DNA of 64,000 nt from Rhizobiales bacterium CCH10-E5 (GCA_001556125.1 LSIG01000046.1:124001-188000), one strand, 5' to 3'. Positions 15,538 through 24,981 are shown, counted from the stretch's first letter. The notes: generated by a model from the sequence alone, not told the origin. Program-made: numbers and translations.

Positions 15538-16826
15538 CGGTCGTCCTCCTCGGAGACCTGTACGGGCGAGAGGGCGGCGAGGGGCAGGGTCACGGTGACG
15601 CAGGCGCCCCCTTGGCTGCGGTTGCGGGCGTCGAGCGTGCCGCCGAACTTGCGCATGACGTTGCTGACGAGGAACAGGCCCAGCCCGCCGCCGGGCCGGC
15701 CCTTGGTCGAGCGGTAGGGCTTGCCGATTCCGGCCAGGATCTCGGGCGGGAAGCCGGGCCCCTCGTCGGCGACGATGATGACAAGGTCCTGGCCGCGCCG
15801 CTCGACCCGCACCGCCATCGCCTCGGGCGAGGCCTCCTGCGCGTTGTCGAGCAGGTTGCCCAGCACCTGTTTGAGGGCAGGGTCCGAAACGATCTCGGCA
15901 TCGGGCGCGAAGGCGTTCTCGTAATCGAGCCGGATTGGCGGCCGGTGCGTGCGCCATTGCTCGATCAGCTCGTCGACGAAGTCTCTTACCGTCGTCCAGC
16001 CGGGGTTTTCGGCGCGGGTTTCGCCCGAAGACATCAGGATGCCGGAGACGATGGTCTTGCAGCGGTCGAGCTGGGCCTGCATCTCGCCGATCTCGGCGAT
16101 CAGCTCGGGCTCGGCCTTGAACACCGGCATCCGGCGCCAGTCATTGAGAATGACGGAGAGCGTCGAGAGCGGTGTGCCAAGCTCATGGGCCGCGCCCGAG
16201 GCGAGCAGGCCCATGCGGACGATATGGTCCTCCTCCACGGCGCGCTGGCGCAGATCGGCGAGCTTCTCGTCGCGGATGCGCAGGTTCCGGCTGATCCGCT
16301 GCAGGAACAGCACCAGCAGCCCGGCCGCGATCAGAAAGCAGACGAAGACGCCCTGCAGGTAAAGCCGCGGCACGCCGTCATCGAGCTGGACGGGCAGGGC
16401 GAGAGGCTGATGCGCGCCCATCAGCAGGACGAAGCCAAGCCCCGCCAGCGCGACCAGCACCCAGGTCGACCACCACTCCAGCAGCACGGCGGCAAGGCCG
16501 ATCTGGAGCAGATAGAGGAAGATGAACGGGTTGCTCGCGCCGCCGCTGAGATAGAGCTGCGTCGTGAGCGCGCCGAGATCGAACAGCAGAGCGCCGAACA
16601 GTTCGCCATTGCGCACATCGGCCGCGACGCGGTGATGGCGGACCAGGCTCGCCAGATTGAGCACGACCAGCAGCAGCAGAACCAGCATCATCTCGCCGAG
16701 CGGCAGGGCGATGCCGAGGATGCGGTCGACGAACAGGATCGTCACCACCTGCCCGCCGACGGCGAGCCAGCGCAGCTGCACCAGCAGCAGCAGGTTCTTC
16801 TGATTGGTGGTGTCCTGGAACCTAAT
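15534..16826 (-). CDS. regB: Redox sensor histidine kinase of the RegB/PrrB/ActS family
   Basis: A membrane kinase with about six helices in its first 185 residues. The quinone-site motif GGASNPF is at 95-101, the H-box ASGAAHELGTPLST has His214, the redox-cysteine position is Cys256 in LDRCKTIV, and the ATPase domain has NLLDNAQEA and DEGPGF. It phosphorylates RegA. Start: GTG 16781 begins just before the first helix, but coding-like sequence (RFQDTTNQKNLLLL) continues upstream to an ATT at 16824-16826. That ATT overlaps the SURF1 stop (ATTAG) and has GGGAG seven to eight bases ahead, while GTG 16781 has no such site. I therefore prefer ATT, which is unusual; the shorter form cannot be excluded. 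Confidence 0.9.
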   Translation of the reverse strand: MRFQDTTNQKNLLLLVQLRWLAVGGQVVTILFVDRILGIALPLGEMMLVLLLLVVLNLASLVRHHRVAADVRNGELFGALLFDLGALTTQLYLSGGASNPFIFLYLLQIGLAAVLLEWWSTWVLVALAGLGFVLLMGAHQPLALPVQLDDGVPRLYLQGVFVCFLIAAGLLVLFLQRISRNLRIRDEKLADLRQRAVEEDHIVRMGLLASGAAHELGTPLSTLSVILNDWRRMPVFKAEPELIAEIGEMQAQLDRCKTIVSGILMSSGETRAENPGWTTVRDFVDELIEQWRTHRPPIRLDYENAFAPDAEIVSDPALKQVLGNLLDNAQEASPEAMAVRVERRGQDLVIIVADEGPGFPPEILAGIGKPYRSTKGRPGGGLGLFLVSNVMRKFGGTLDARNRSQGGACVTVTLPLAALSPVQVSEEDDR

Positions 16827-17580
16827 CGGCCTGCTCCCGCGTCCGCCGCAGCCTCGCCTCGTGGCGTAGCACGAAGGCGAGAGCGGCCGCGAGCATGGCC
16901 GCGAGGGCGAACCAGGTCACGGCATAGACGAGATGATTGTCCGAGAAATGGACCACGGTCAGGCCGCCCACGGGAAAGCCGCCCGGATTGGGCGTGGCGT
17001 CGGCATCGACGAAATAGGGTGCGACCGGTGACAGACTGCGCGCGGCGGCGATCGCCGCGACGTCGCGGGAGTGCCAGCGATCCTCGGCCGGCGCATTCGC
17101 CCGCAGGAAGCCGCCGCCCGGCTCGCTGAGCCGCAGCAGCCCGGTGACGGTGACGGTTCCCTCCGGCAGCGCCTGAGCGCGGCTGGCGCGCTCGCGCCGT
17201 TCCGGCGGTACGAAACCGCGATTGACCAGAACGGTGAAGCCGGAGTCGGTGACAAGCGGCGTCAGCAGCCAGGAGCCCGCACCGCGCTCCGTCACGGCCT
17301 GCACAAGCGCCTCTCGCTCATGCAGGAAGTGCCCGGTGAGCGAGACGCGGGTGTATTGGGCCTCGGCAATGTCGGCCCAGCCCGCCGGCCCGGGTGCAGC
17401 GATGGGGGGAGCGTGGATGCGAGCCTCGACGCGTTCGATCAGCGCCTTCTTCCAGAACAGCCGCTCGACCTGCCAGACCCCGAGACGCGCGAAGCCGACG
17501 ATCCCCGCGAGCGCGACCAGCGCGACGAGGACGAGCGTCGCGCGCGACCGCGGCGCGCGGGCCGCGGCGGCGGAGGTCAC
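16822..17580 (-). CDS. SURF1-like cytochrome oxidase assembly protein
   Basis: A 252-residue membrane protein with an N-terminal helix (about 15-33), the SURF1 signature LGVWQVERLFWKKALIERVE, the family core GSWLLTPL and LVNRGFVP, and a C-terminal helix (about 218-238). SURF1 helps insert heme a/o into subunit I of heme-copper oxidases. Its place directly after cyoD, where enterobacteria have cyoE, suggests it serves the bo-type oxidase encoded here. GTG 17580 overlaps the cyoD stop (GTGA) and has GAGG eight bases upstream. Confidence 0.93.
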   Translation of the reverse strand: MTSAAAARAPRSRATLVLVALVALAGIVGFARLGVWQVERLFWKKALIERVEARIHAPPIAAPGPAGWADIAEAQYTRVSLTGHFLHEREALVQAVTERGAGSWLLTPLVTDSGFTVLVNRGFVPPERRERASRAQALPEGTVTVTGLLRLSEPGGGFLRANAPAEDRWHSRDVAAIAAARSLSPVAPYFVDADATPNPGGFPVGGLTVVHFSDNHLVYAVTWFALAAMLAAALAFVLRHEARLRRTREQAD

Positions 17581-17960
17581 GGCATCTGCCTCATGTCGTG
17601 CACCGGCATCATGTTGGTGTTGAGGTGGTACATCACCCACAGCGACCCGGCGAGCGTGATCACCACGACGATCACGGTGAAGACGAGCGCCAGCAGCGTC
17701 CAGCCGCCTTCGACGCGGCCGTTCATGTGCAGGAAGTAGATCATGTGCACGACGATCTGGACGACCGCGAAGCCCATCACCACGAAGCCGGTGAGCTGGT
17801 TGTTGCCGAGCGCGCCGGACATCACCAGCCAGAACGGGATCGCGGTGAGGATGACCGAGAGCACGAAGCCGGTCATGTAGCCGCGGAAGGAACCGTGGGC
17901 CTCGTCCTCGGGATGGGGCTCGTAGCCCGGCTGGTGCTGGGCGTTCGTCTCGGAGCTCAT
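17577..17960 (-). CDS. cyoD: Cytochrome o ubiquinol oxidase subunit IV
   Basis: The 127-residue accessory subunit of the bo3 oxidase with three helices (about 25-45, 52-73 and 85-107), the HGSFRGYMTGFVLSVILT start and the HMIYFLHM motif. ATG 17960 overlaps the cyoC stop by four bases. A longer frame upstream is the shadow of cyoC. It is needed for assembly of the CuB site in the family. Confidence 0.94.
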   Translation of the reverse strand: MSSETNAQHQPGYEPHPEDEAHGSFRGYMTGFVLSVILTAIPFWLVMSGALGNNQLTGFVVMGFAVVQIVVHMIYFLHMNGRVEGGWTLLALVFTVIVVVITLAGSLWVMYHLNTNMMPVHDMRQMP

Positions 17961-18589
17961 CGCAGCATCCCCATGAGATAGACGAAGGTGAAGACGCCGA
18001 TCCAGATGACGTCGAGGAAGTGCCAGAACATGCTCAGGCACAACAGCCGCCGGCGGTTGGCGGTAATCAGCCCGTGCCGCGCGACCTGCACCATCAGCAC
18101 CGTCAGCCAGACCAGGCCGAAGGCGACGTGCAGCCCGTGCGTGCCTACCAGCACGAAGAAGGAGGAGAGGAAGGCGCTGCGCTGCGGCGTCGCGCCGAGC
18201 GAGATCAGGTGGTGGAACTCGTAGAGCTCGATGGCGAGGAAGGCGAGGCCGAACAGCCCCGTCACCGCCAGCCAGCCTTGCGTCGCCGCGACCTTGCCCT
18301 TCGCCATCTCCAGCATGGCGAAGCCGAAGGTGATCGAGGACAGCAGCAGCATCGCGGTGTTGATCGCGACGAGGTTGAGGTCGAACAAATCCTTCGGCGC
18401 AGGACCGGCCACATAGTTCGCCCCGAGCACGCCGTAGATCGCGAAGAGGATCGCGAAGATCAGGCAGTCGCTCATCAGATAGAGCCAGAAGCCCAGCGGC
18501 GTGCTGTGGCCTGCCGGATGCGGGTGCTCGTCCTTGAGATAGAAGACGGGCGCGTCGCCGCCCTGCGGAACGGTCATCGTCGATGCCAT
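17957..18589 (-). CDS. cyoC: Cytochrome o ubiquinol oxidase subunit III
   Basis: A 210-residue subunit with five helices. Family segments are TPLGFWLYLMSDCLIFA, ELYEFHHLI and the C-terminal WHFLDVIWIGVFTFVYLMG. ATG 18589 lies four bases after the cyoB stop. Inner membrane, part of the bo3 complex; it carries no redox centre. Confidence 0.95.
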   Translation of the reverse strand: MASTMTVPQGGDAPVFYLKDEHPHPAGHSTPLGFWLYLMSDCLIFAILFAIYGVLGANYVAGPAPKDLFDLNLVAINTAMLLLSSITFGFAMLEMAKGKVAATQGWLAVTGLFGLAFLAIELYEFHHLISLGATPQRSAFLSSFFVLVGTHGLHVAFGLVWLTVLMVQVARHGLITANRRRLLCLSMFWHFLDVIWIGVFTFVYLMGMLR

Positions 18590-18593
18590 GATG

Positions 18594-20603
18594 TCAGGCT
18601 CCCGATCCCGCGAGCAGGCGGGTGCGCGCATTCTCCGCGGCGACGACCTCCTCGACCGGAATGTGGAAATCGCGGTGGTAGTTGAAGCTGTGGGCGATCG
18701 CGACAACCAGGATCGCCGCGAAGGATACCGCCGCCAGCCACCAGATGTGCCAGATCAGCGCGAAGCCGAGCGCCACCGAGATCCCCGCCAGCACGAGGCC
18801 GGTCGGCGTGTTCTTCGGCATGTGGATCGGCTTGAAGCCATCGACCGGGCGGACATAGCCGCGGCGCTTCATGTCGGTCCAGGCGTCGTTGTCGTGCACC
18901 ACCGGGGTGAAGGCGAAGTTGTAGGCCGGCGGCGGCGAGGAGGTCGCCCATTCCAGCGTGCGCCCGTCCCACGGGTCGCCGGTCACGTCGCGCAGCTCGT
19001 CGCGCTTCCAGATGCTGTAGGCGATCTGGGCGATGAAGCTGACGATGCCGAGCAGGATCAGGAAGGCGCCGAAGCCGGCGATGACGAACCAGATCTGCAG
19101 CGAGGGATCGTCGAAGACGCGCATCCGCCGCGTCACGCCCATCAGGCCGAGCACATAGAGCGGCATGAAGGCGAACAGGAAGCCGAGCGTCCAGAACCAG
19201 AAGGAGAACTTGCCCAGCAGCGGATGCAGGCGGAAGCCGAAGGCCTTCGGCCACCAGTAGATCATGCCGGCGAACAGGCCGTAGAGCACACCGCCGATGA
19301 TGACGTTGTGGAAATGCGCCACCAAAAACAGGCTGTTGTGCAGCACGAAGTCGGCTGGGGGCACGGCGAGCAGCACGCCGGTCATGCCGCCGATGACGAA
19401 GGTCAGCATGAAGGCGATGGTCCACATCATCGGCAGCTCGAAGCGGATGCGGCCGCGATACATCGTGAACAGCCAGTTGAAGATCTTCGCCCCCGTCGGG
19501 ATCGAGATGATCATCGTCGTGATTCCGAAGAAGGAATTCACGCTCGCACCCGAGCCCATCGTGAAGAAATGGTGCAGCCAGACCAGGTAGGACAGGATGG
19601 TGATGACCACCGTCGCATAGACCATCGAGGTGTAGCCGAAGAGGCGCTTGCCCGAGAAGGTTGAGACGACTTCGGAGAAGATGCCGAAGGCTGGCAGAAT
19701 CAGGATGTAGACCTCAGGATGGCCCCAGATCCAGATCAGGTTCACGTACATCATCGGGTTGCCGCCGAAGTCGTTCGTGAAGAAGTTGGTGCCGACATAG
19801 CGGTCGAGCGTCAGCAGGGCGAGCACCGCGGTGAGCACCGGGAAGGTCGCCACGATCAGCACGTTGGTGCACAGCGAGGTCCAGGTGAAGACCGGCATCT
19901 TCATCAGCGACATGCCGGGGCAGCGCATCTTCACGATCGTGCAGATCAGGTTGATGCCCGATAAGGTCGTGCCCACGCCTGCGATCTGCAGCGCCCAGAT
20001 GTAGTAGTCGACGCCGACCTCCGGACTGTAGGAGATCCCCGAGAGTGGCGGATAGGCGAGCCAGCCCGTGCGCGCGAATTCGCCGACGAAGAGCGAGATC
20101 ATCACCAGCACCGCGCCGGCCGTGGTCATCCAGAAGCTGAAATTGTTCAGGAAGGGGAAGGAGACGTCGCGCGCGCCGATCTGCAGCGGCACGACATAGT
20201 TCATCAGCCCCGTCACCAGCGGCATGGCGACGAAGAAGATCATGATCACGCCATGGACGGTGAAGAGCTGGTCGTAGTGATGGGCGTTGAGATAGCCCTC
20301 GGACCCGTTGAAGGCGATCGCCTGCTGGATACGCATCATCACCGCGTCGGCGAAGCCGCGCAGCAGCATCACCAGCCCGAGGATCATGTACATGATGCCG
20401 ATCTTCTTGTGGTCGACGCTGGTCAGCCAGTCGCGCCACAGCCAGCCCCAGAGCCGGTAATAGGTCAGGGCGCCGACGATCGCCGCGCCACCCAGCGCCA
20501 CGACGGCGAAGGTGGCGACCAGGATCGGCTCGTGGATCGGGAAGGCGGCCAGCGAAAGCTTGCCGAAGATCGGAGAGGTGGCGGCAACGGAAGCGTCGGT
20601 CAC
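18594..20603 (-). CDS. cyoB: Cytochrome o ubiquinol oxidase subunit I
   Basis: The 669-residue catalytic heme-copper subunit that reduces O2 to water and pumps protons. The ligands are visible: heme b His in [13 protein letters not shown], CuB His and cross-linked Tyr in [12 protein letters not shown], the CuB pair in WLHHFFTMG, and the heme o3/b His pair in [12 protein letters not shown]. The length matches E. coli CyoB, including the extra N- and C-terminal helices of bo-type enzymes. The start is GTG at 20603, 13 bases after the cyoA stop. Confidence 0.97.
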   Translation of the reverse strand: MTDASVAATSPIFGKLSLAAFPIHEPILVATFAVVALGGAAIVGALTYYRLWGWLWRDWLTSVDHKKIGIMYMILGLVMLLRGFADAVMMRIQQAIAFNGSEGYLNAHHYDQLFTVHGVIMIFFVAMPLVTGLMNYVVPLQIGARDVSFPFLNNFSFWMTTAGAVLVMISLFVGEFARTGWLAYPPLSGISYSPEVGVDYYIWALQIAGVGTTLSGINLICTIVKMRCPGMSLMKMPVFTWTSLCTNVLIVATFPVLTAVLALLTLDRYVGTNFFTNDFGGNPMMYVNLIWIWGHPEVYILILPAFGIFSEVVSTFSGKRLFGYTSMVYATVVITILSYLVWLHHFFTMGSGASVNSFFGITTMIISIPTGAKIFNWLFTMYRGRIRFELPMMWTIAFMLTFVIGGMTGVLLAVPPADFVLHNSLFLVAHFHNVIIGGVLYGLFAGMIYWWPKAFGFRLHPLLGKFSFWFWTLGFLFAFMPLYVLGLMGVTRRMRVFDDPSLQIWFVIAGFGAFLILLGIVSFIAQIAYSIWKRDELRDVTGDPWDGRTLEWATSSPPPAYNFAFTPVVHDNDAWTDMKRRGYVRPVDGFKPIHMPKNTPTGLVLAGISVALGFALIWHIWWLAAVSFAAILVVAIAHSFNYHRDFHIPVEEVVAAENARTRLLAGSGA

Positions 20604-20616
20604 GGGGATTCTCGCT

Positions 20617-21822
20617 TCAGGACTGGGACGAACGGGCGAGGCCGAGCAGCTCGGTGAAGGTCTGCGGCCGGCGCGGCGTCATGAGGGAAGACGTCGTCGG
20701 GGGAAGCGTCAGGCCCATGCCCCGGATCGGGGTCAGGTCGCGCGGGGTGGTGTCGGGCGGCGCCATCGCCATCATGGCGTTCGCCTCCTCGACCGTGCAG
20801 ATCGACGCGATGTAGCGCGGCTCCTCACCGAAGGGCGCCTGGTTGCCGCCGCGGCGCGAATACTTGTCATAGGCCAGCGGCAGCGTCGTATGCAGGCCGG
20901 CGAGTCCGAGGCCCCCCTTGGCGTCGAGCGCCATCATCTCGCTCATGCACATCTTGCCGGGCTGGACGCAGAGATTGCGGATGGCGTCGAACAGCCGCGG
21001 CTCGGTCGCGCCGAAGCGCTGCACCGCGACGTTCTCGCTCGGCCGCTCGAGCTGGAGATAGGCCGCGCGGTCGAGCCGGGCCTCGCTCTCCTTGGTCTTG
21101 GCGACCCAGCCTTCGAAATCGCTCTCGCTCATGCCGAGGAAGGAAAAGCGCATGCCGGAGAAGCCGGCGCCGCTGTAATTGGCCGAGAAGCCCTGGTAGC
21201 GGCCGGGGCGGTTGATCACGGCATGGAGTCGCGTCTGCATCGCCGGCATCGCATAGATCTGGCCCGCCAGCGCCGGGATGTAGAAGGAGTTCATCACCGA
21301 GGAGGAGGTGAGCTTGAAATGGATCGGCCGGTCGACCGGCGCGGCGAGCTCGTTGACGGTGGCGATGCCCTGCTCGGGGTAGATGAACAGCCATTTCCAG
21401 TCGAGCGCGACGACCTCGACCTCGAGCGGCTTCGTGGTCGCAGGCACCGGCTGGCCGGCCGCGATCCGGTCGAGCTTGCGGTAGGGGTCGAGCAGATGTG
21501 TGCCCATCCAGGTCAGCGCGCCCAGCGCGATGATGATCAGGAGCGGCGCGGCCCAGATGACCAGCTCCAGGCCGGTCGAATGGTTCCAGTCCGGCTTGTA
21601 GGTCGCCTCCTTGTTGGAGGCGCGGTAGCGCCAGGCGAAGAACACCGTCAGCGCCATCACCGGCACGATGATCAGCAGCATCAGGACCGTCGAGATCACG
21701 ATCAGGTCGCGCTGCTGCGCGGCGATGTCGCCCGACGGCGCCATGACCACGAGGTTGCAGCCGCCGAGCGCGGCGAGCACGGGAAGCAAAGCGAGGACAC
21801 GCAGGGGGCTCAAGGCAGACAC
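20617..21822 (-). CDS. cyoA: Cytochrome o ubiquinol oxidase subunit II, extended C-terminus
   Basis: A 401-residue lipoprotein subunit. A lipobox LGGC (Cys about 22), two helices (about 40-62 and 85-105) and the cupredoxin domain with [18 protein letters not shown]. The CuA ligands are absent, as expected for a quinol rather than cytochrome c oxidase. It is some 85 residues longer than E. coli CyoA; the extension contains [15 protein letters not shown] and continues to the end. GTG at 21822 is the best start, giving the signal sequence directly. First gene of the cyoABCD-SURF1-regB-regA run; the promoter should lie in 21823-21987. Confidence 0.95.
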   Translation of the reverse strand: MSALSPLRVLALLPVLAALGGCNLVVMAPSGDIAAQQRDLIVISTVLMLLIIVPVMALTVFFAWRYRASNKEATYKPDWNHSTGLELVIWAAPLLIIIALGALTWMGTHLLDPYRKLDRIAAGQPVPATTKPLEVEVVALDWKWLFIYPEQGIATVNELAAPVDRPIHFKLTSSSVMNSFYIPALAGQIYAMPAMQTRLHAVINRPGRYQGFSANYSGAGFSGMRFSFLGMSESDFEGWVAKTKESEARLDRAAYLQLERPSENVAVQRFGATEPRLFDAIRNLCVQPGKMCMSEMMALDAKGGLGLAGLHTTLPLAYDKYSRRGGNQAPFGEEPRYIASICTVEEANAMMAMAPPDTTPRDLTPIRGMGLTLPPTTSSLMTPRRPQTFTELLGLARSSQS

Positions 21823-21987
21823 CTTTCGCTGATCGTCTTGCCCGGAGAGCTAGCTGCGGTGCAGCAACGGTAACATTGGACAATTTGCCCAATGCCACCC
21901 GCAGGCCCGATGGGGCACTAGGACCGGTGCCGCGGCAGGGTGCGATGCACCATGCCCTCATGAGACCGATGCGCGACGGGACAGATC

Positions 21988-23319
21988 ATGGCTCAGATGC
22001 CGACCACGGCGGAACGCGACGCCAGCCATCTCAGTGAGAGTCATGGCGAGGTGAACCCGGGCGAGATGGCGATCGGCGTCATCATCGGCCGCACCTCGGA
22101 GTTCTTCGACTTCTTCGTCTATGCCATCGCCTCGGTCATCGTCTTTCCGAAGCTGGTCTTCTCCTTCGCCGACCCGCTGACGGGAACGCTGTATTCCTTC
22201 GCGATCTTCGCGCTGGCCTTCATCGCGCGCCCCTTCGGAACGGTCATCTTCACAGCGATCGACCGCAAGGCCGGCAAGAGCGCCAAGCTGACGCTCGCCC
22301 TGTTCCTGCTGGGCACATCGACCTGCGCCATCGGCTTCCTGCCGAGCTATGAGAGCATCGGCGCGGCCTCGATCTGGCTGCTCGCGCTCGCTCGCATCGG
22401 CCAGGGCATCGCGCTCGGCGGCACCTGGGACGGTCTCGCCTCGCTGCTCGCGCTGAACGCCCCCCAGCGCCATCGCGGCTGGTATGCGATGATCCCGCAG
22501 CTCGGCGCGCCCTTCGGCCTGATCGTCGCCAGCGGGCTCTTCGCCTTCTTCGTCGGCAATCTCTCGGCCGAGGATTTCTACAGCTGGGGCTGGCGCTACC
22601 CCTTCTTCGTCGCCTTCGCGATCAACGTCGTCGCGCTCTTCGCCCGGCTGCGCATGGTGGTGACGCCGGACTACCAGAACCTCTTCGAGACGCGCGAGCT
22701 CCAGCCGACCAAGATCGCCGACACGCTGCGGGCCGAGGGGCGCCATGTCGTGATCGGCGCCTTCGCGCCCCTCGCGAGCTTCGCCATGTTCCACATGGTC
22801 ACGGTCTTCCCACTCTCCTGGGTCTTCCTGTTCACGCAGGAGGGGCCGGCACGCTTTCTCGTCATCGAGGCCGTGGGTGCGGTTTTCGGCGCGCTCGCTA
22901 TCGTCGCTTCGGGCCTGATCGCCGACCGGATCGGCCGGCGCGCGCTGCTCGGCGGCTGCGCCATCGCGATCGCGGTGTTCAGCGGCTTTGCGCCGCAGCT
23001 CCTCGACGGCGGCTTTGCCGGCGAGCTCGTCTTCATGATCGGCGGCTTCATCCTGCTCGGCCTGTCCTTCGGCCAGTCCTCCGGCTCGGTCGCCTCGGCC
23101 TTCTCGCCGACCTATCGCTACACCGGCTCGGCCCTGACCTCCGACCTCGCCTGGCTCTTCGGCGCGGGCTTCGCGCCGCTCGCCGCGCTGGTGCTCTCGA
23201 CCCAGTTCGGCCTGATCTCGGCCGGCGCCTATCTGCTCTCGGGCGCCGTTGTCACACTGCTGGCCCTGCGCCTCAACCGCCAGTGGGAGATGCGCCGGGC
23301 CGATGAGGGGCGGGGGTGA
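21988..23319 (+). CDS. MFS transporter, metabolite:H+ symporter-like
   Basis: A 443-residue permease with 12 predicted helices. The N-terminal IGRTSEFFDFFVYAIASV and the RPFGTVIF loop are typical of the metabolite:H+ symporter group. The usual arginine-rich GRR loop after helix 2 is replaced by DRKAGKSAK, while the second-half loop DRIGRRALL is kept. The substrate is unknown, perhaps a dicarboxylate or similar organic acid. Divergent from cyoA. Its 3' end overlaps the convergent DUF1810 gene by 47 bases. Confidence 0.9.
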   Translation: MAQMPTTAERDASHLSESHGEVNPGEMAIGVIIGRTSEFFDFFVYAIASVIVFPKLVFSFADPLTGTLYSFAIFALAFIARPFGTVIFTAIDRKAGKSAKLTLALFLLGTSTCAIGFLPSYESIGAASIWLLALARIGQGIALGGTWDGLASLLALNAPQRHRGWYAMIPQLGAPFGLIVASGLFAFFVGNLSAEDFYSWGWRYPFFVAFAINVVALFARLRMVVTPDYQNLFETRELQPTKIADTLRAEGRHVVIGAFAPLASFAMFHMVTVFPLSWVFLFTQEGPARFLVIEAVGAVFGALAIVASGLIADRIGRRALLGGCAIAIAVFSGFAPQLLDGGFAGELVFMIGGFILLGLSFGQSSGSVASAFSPTYRYTGSALTSDLAWLFGAGFAPLAALVLSTQFGLISAGAYLLSGAVVTLLALRLNRQWEMRRADEGRG

Positions 23320-23755
23320 GGTCGCCCCGCTCGCGCAGCAGAGCAAGCGTCCGCTGATCGGCGGTGCCACCGCAGAGCCGCTCGATCGCTTCCGCAAACA
23401 GGTTCGGCCTGCGCTCGGCCGCGAGCGAAAACAGCGTCATGCTGGAGACGAATTTCAGATCGTCCGGCGAGCCGAAAATCGCCCGAAGGTCCCGTCCCTC
23501 CAGCGCCAGCACGGCCTCCGTGCAGTCCAGCAAGCGCGCGCCGAGCACGGGATGGGCCAGATAGGCGCGCGCCTCGGCGAGCCCTAATACGCCATAGTGT
23601 TGCGCCATCTCGGACGATCCGAGCCCGCGCAGTTGCGGGAACACGAACCACATCCAGTGGCTGCGCTTGCGGCCCTGCCGCAGTTCCGCCAGCGCCTGCG
23701 CGTGGACGGCAGCCTGCGCCGCGAGGAAACGCTGCAGATCGAAAGGGTCGCTCAT
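23273..23755 (-). CDS. DUF1810 family protein
   Basis: A 160-residue protein opening with DPFDLQRFLAAQ, then the conserved SHWMWFVFPQLRGLG and an alpha-helical remainder including FGSPDDLKFVSSMTLF; this is the DUF1810 family (function unknown). ATG 23755. Its C-terminal 15 codons overlap the 3' end of the opposite-strand MFS gene; the last residues (after TPAP) are not conserved-looking, so a natural read-through extension of this tail is likely. Confidence 0.9.
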   Translation of the reverse strand: MSDPFDLQRFLAAQAAVHAQALAELRQGRKRSHWMWFVFPQLRGLGSSEMAQHYGVLGLAEARAYLAHPVLGARLLDCTEAVLALEGRDLRAIFGSPDDLKFVSSMTLFSLAAERRPNLFAEAIERLCGGTADQRTLALLRERGDLTPAPHRPGASPTGG

Positions 23756-23835
23756 CTCTTCGAGGTGGTGCAGGATCGGACGGATGCAACCCGCCGGGGC
23801 TCTGGCAACGCCCCTGGCGGCCCGGGGAGGGCGAT

Positions 23836-24102
23836 ATGGCCGAAGACCCGCTCGCCCGGCGCCGCCGCCAGTTCCCGAAGCTGAAGGGCTGGCACCGCAA
23901 CCGCAGCGGCAACTGGCAGATCGAGATGCGGCAGTTCCGCGTGACGATGTTCGAAAACGCGCTCGGCTGGGGCGCGGTGGTCAGCCATCCGCGCCATCCC
24001 GAAGGCAGCTTCACGGCCGGCCGCTATGGCAGCTTCGTGGAGGCGCAGGATGCCGCGTTCGATCTGCTGGTGCTTCTGGAAAGGCAGCTCGCCGATTGCT
24101 GA
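23836..24102 (+). CDS. Small basic protein of unknown function
   Basis: An 88-residue basic protein. It reads like a small beta-sheet domain: NWQIEMRQFRVTMFEN, GWGAVVSHP and an aspartate-rich C-terminal helix. GGGAGGG lies a few bases before ATG 23836. I do not recognise the family. Divergent from DUF1810 and followed by the tRNA on the other strand. Confidence 0.65.
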   Translation: MAEDPLARRRRQFPKLKGWHRNRSGNWQIEMRQFRVTMFENALGWGAVVSHPRHPEGSFTAGRYGSFVEAQDAAFDLLVLLERQLADC

Positions 24103-24155
24103 AGTACAACCACACAGAATGTGCTGCACATCGGGACCGGATCATCGGGAAAAAA

Positions 24156-24230
24156 TGGTGGGCGACACAGGGATCGAACCTGTGACCACTCCCGTGTGAA
24201 GGGAGTGCTCTACCGCTGAGCTAGTCGCCC
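24156..24230 (-). tRNA. tRNA-Val (anticodon CAC)
   Basis: On the minus strand a 7-bp acceptor GGGCGAC/GTCGCCC, D arm with AGCTCAGCGGTAGAGC, anticodon loop TTCACAC in a CTCCC/GGGAG stem, T arm with GGTTCGATCCC, discriminator A and an encoded CCA (24156-24158). The anticodon CAC reads GTG valine codons. Confidence 0.97.
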
Positions 24231-24267
24231 GCACCGGCGCTTCTCCTAGTCGGCGCGCGCCGCGTCG

Positions 24268-24981
24268 TCAAGAATGGGCGGCAACCTTCGAAGGCGTCCC
24301 CGCCTTGCCGCCGCCCAGCACCTGCCGCACGGCGGCGGGCAGGGCGTCGAAATGCTGGATGACGAGATCGGGTTCCAGCGTCTCGATCGGCACATCGGTG
24401 TAGCCGAAGGGCACGCAGATCGTCGGGATCCCCGCCGCCTTGGCGGTGGCGATGTCGGTGCGCGAATCGCCGATCATCACGGCCCGCGCGGGATCGCCCC
24501 CGGCGGCCTTGATCGTCAGCGTCAGGTGCCGCGGGTCGGGCTTGTGGAAGGGGAAGCTGTCGCGCCCGGCGACCGAGGCGAAGCGCTGGGCGATGCCGAA
24601 ATGATCGAGGATCAGACGCGTGTGCAGGATCGGCTTGTTGGTGCACACCGCCAGGAGATAGCCCTCCGCCGCGAGGGCATCGAGCGCGCCGAGCACGCCG
24701 TCGAAGAGATGGCTGTGGGAGGCGACATCCTCCGCATAGATCAGCAGGAAATCCTCGAACAGCCGCTCGAGCGTCTCGGCATCGAGCGGCCGGCCGGAGA
24801 CGCGAAAGCCGCGCTCGATCAGCGCCCGCGCGCCCGCGCCGACCAGTTCGCGCGCCCGCTCCAGCGGCAGGGCCGGCAGCCCCTCGCGGACCAGGATGAC
24901 GTTGAGCACGCGCATGATGTCGGGCGCGGTCTCGGCGAGCGTGCCGTCGAGATCGAAGACGACGATCGGGGGCAGGGTCAT
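24268..24981 (-). CDS. gph: Phosphoglycolate phosphatase-like HAD hydrolase
   Basis: A 237-residue HAD phosphatase. Motif I VFDLDGTLAETAPDI (nucleophile Asp), motif II VCTNKP, a motif III lysine in FHKPDP, and motif IV MIGDSRTDIATAKAAG. The alpha-helical cap follows motif I. These features match Gph, which clears 2-phosphoglycolate. ATG 24981 gives the usual N-terminus; longer frames reach upstream but are not conserved. Single gene between the tRNA and a divergent exported protein. Confidence 0.9.
   Translation of the reverse strand: MTLPPIVVFDLDGTLAETAPDIMRVLNVILVREGLPALPLERARELVGAGARALIERGFRVSGRPLDAETLERLFEDFLLIYAEDVASHSHLFDGVLGALDALAAEGYLLAVCTNKPILHTRLILDHFGIAQRFASVAGRDSFPFHKPDPRHLTLTIKAAGGDPARAVMIGDSRTDIATAKAAGIPTICVPFGYTDVPIETLEPDLVIQHFDALPAAVRQVLGGGKAGTPSKVAAHS

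Noticed and set aside
15411..17129. A 572-codon plus-strand open frame opposite regB and SURF1
   Set aside because: Low-complexity Gln/Arg-rich translation and full overlap with two strongly supported minus-strand genes.
24156..24230. A genomic-island junction at tRNA-Val
   Set aside because: I see no integrase next to it and no direct repeat of the tRNA 3' end nearby.
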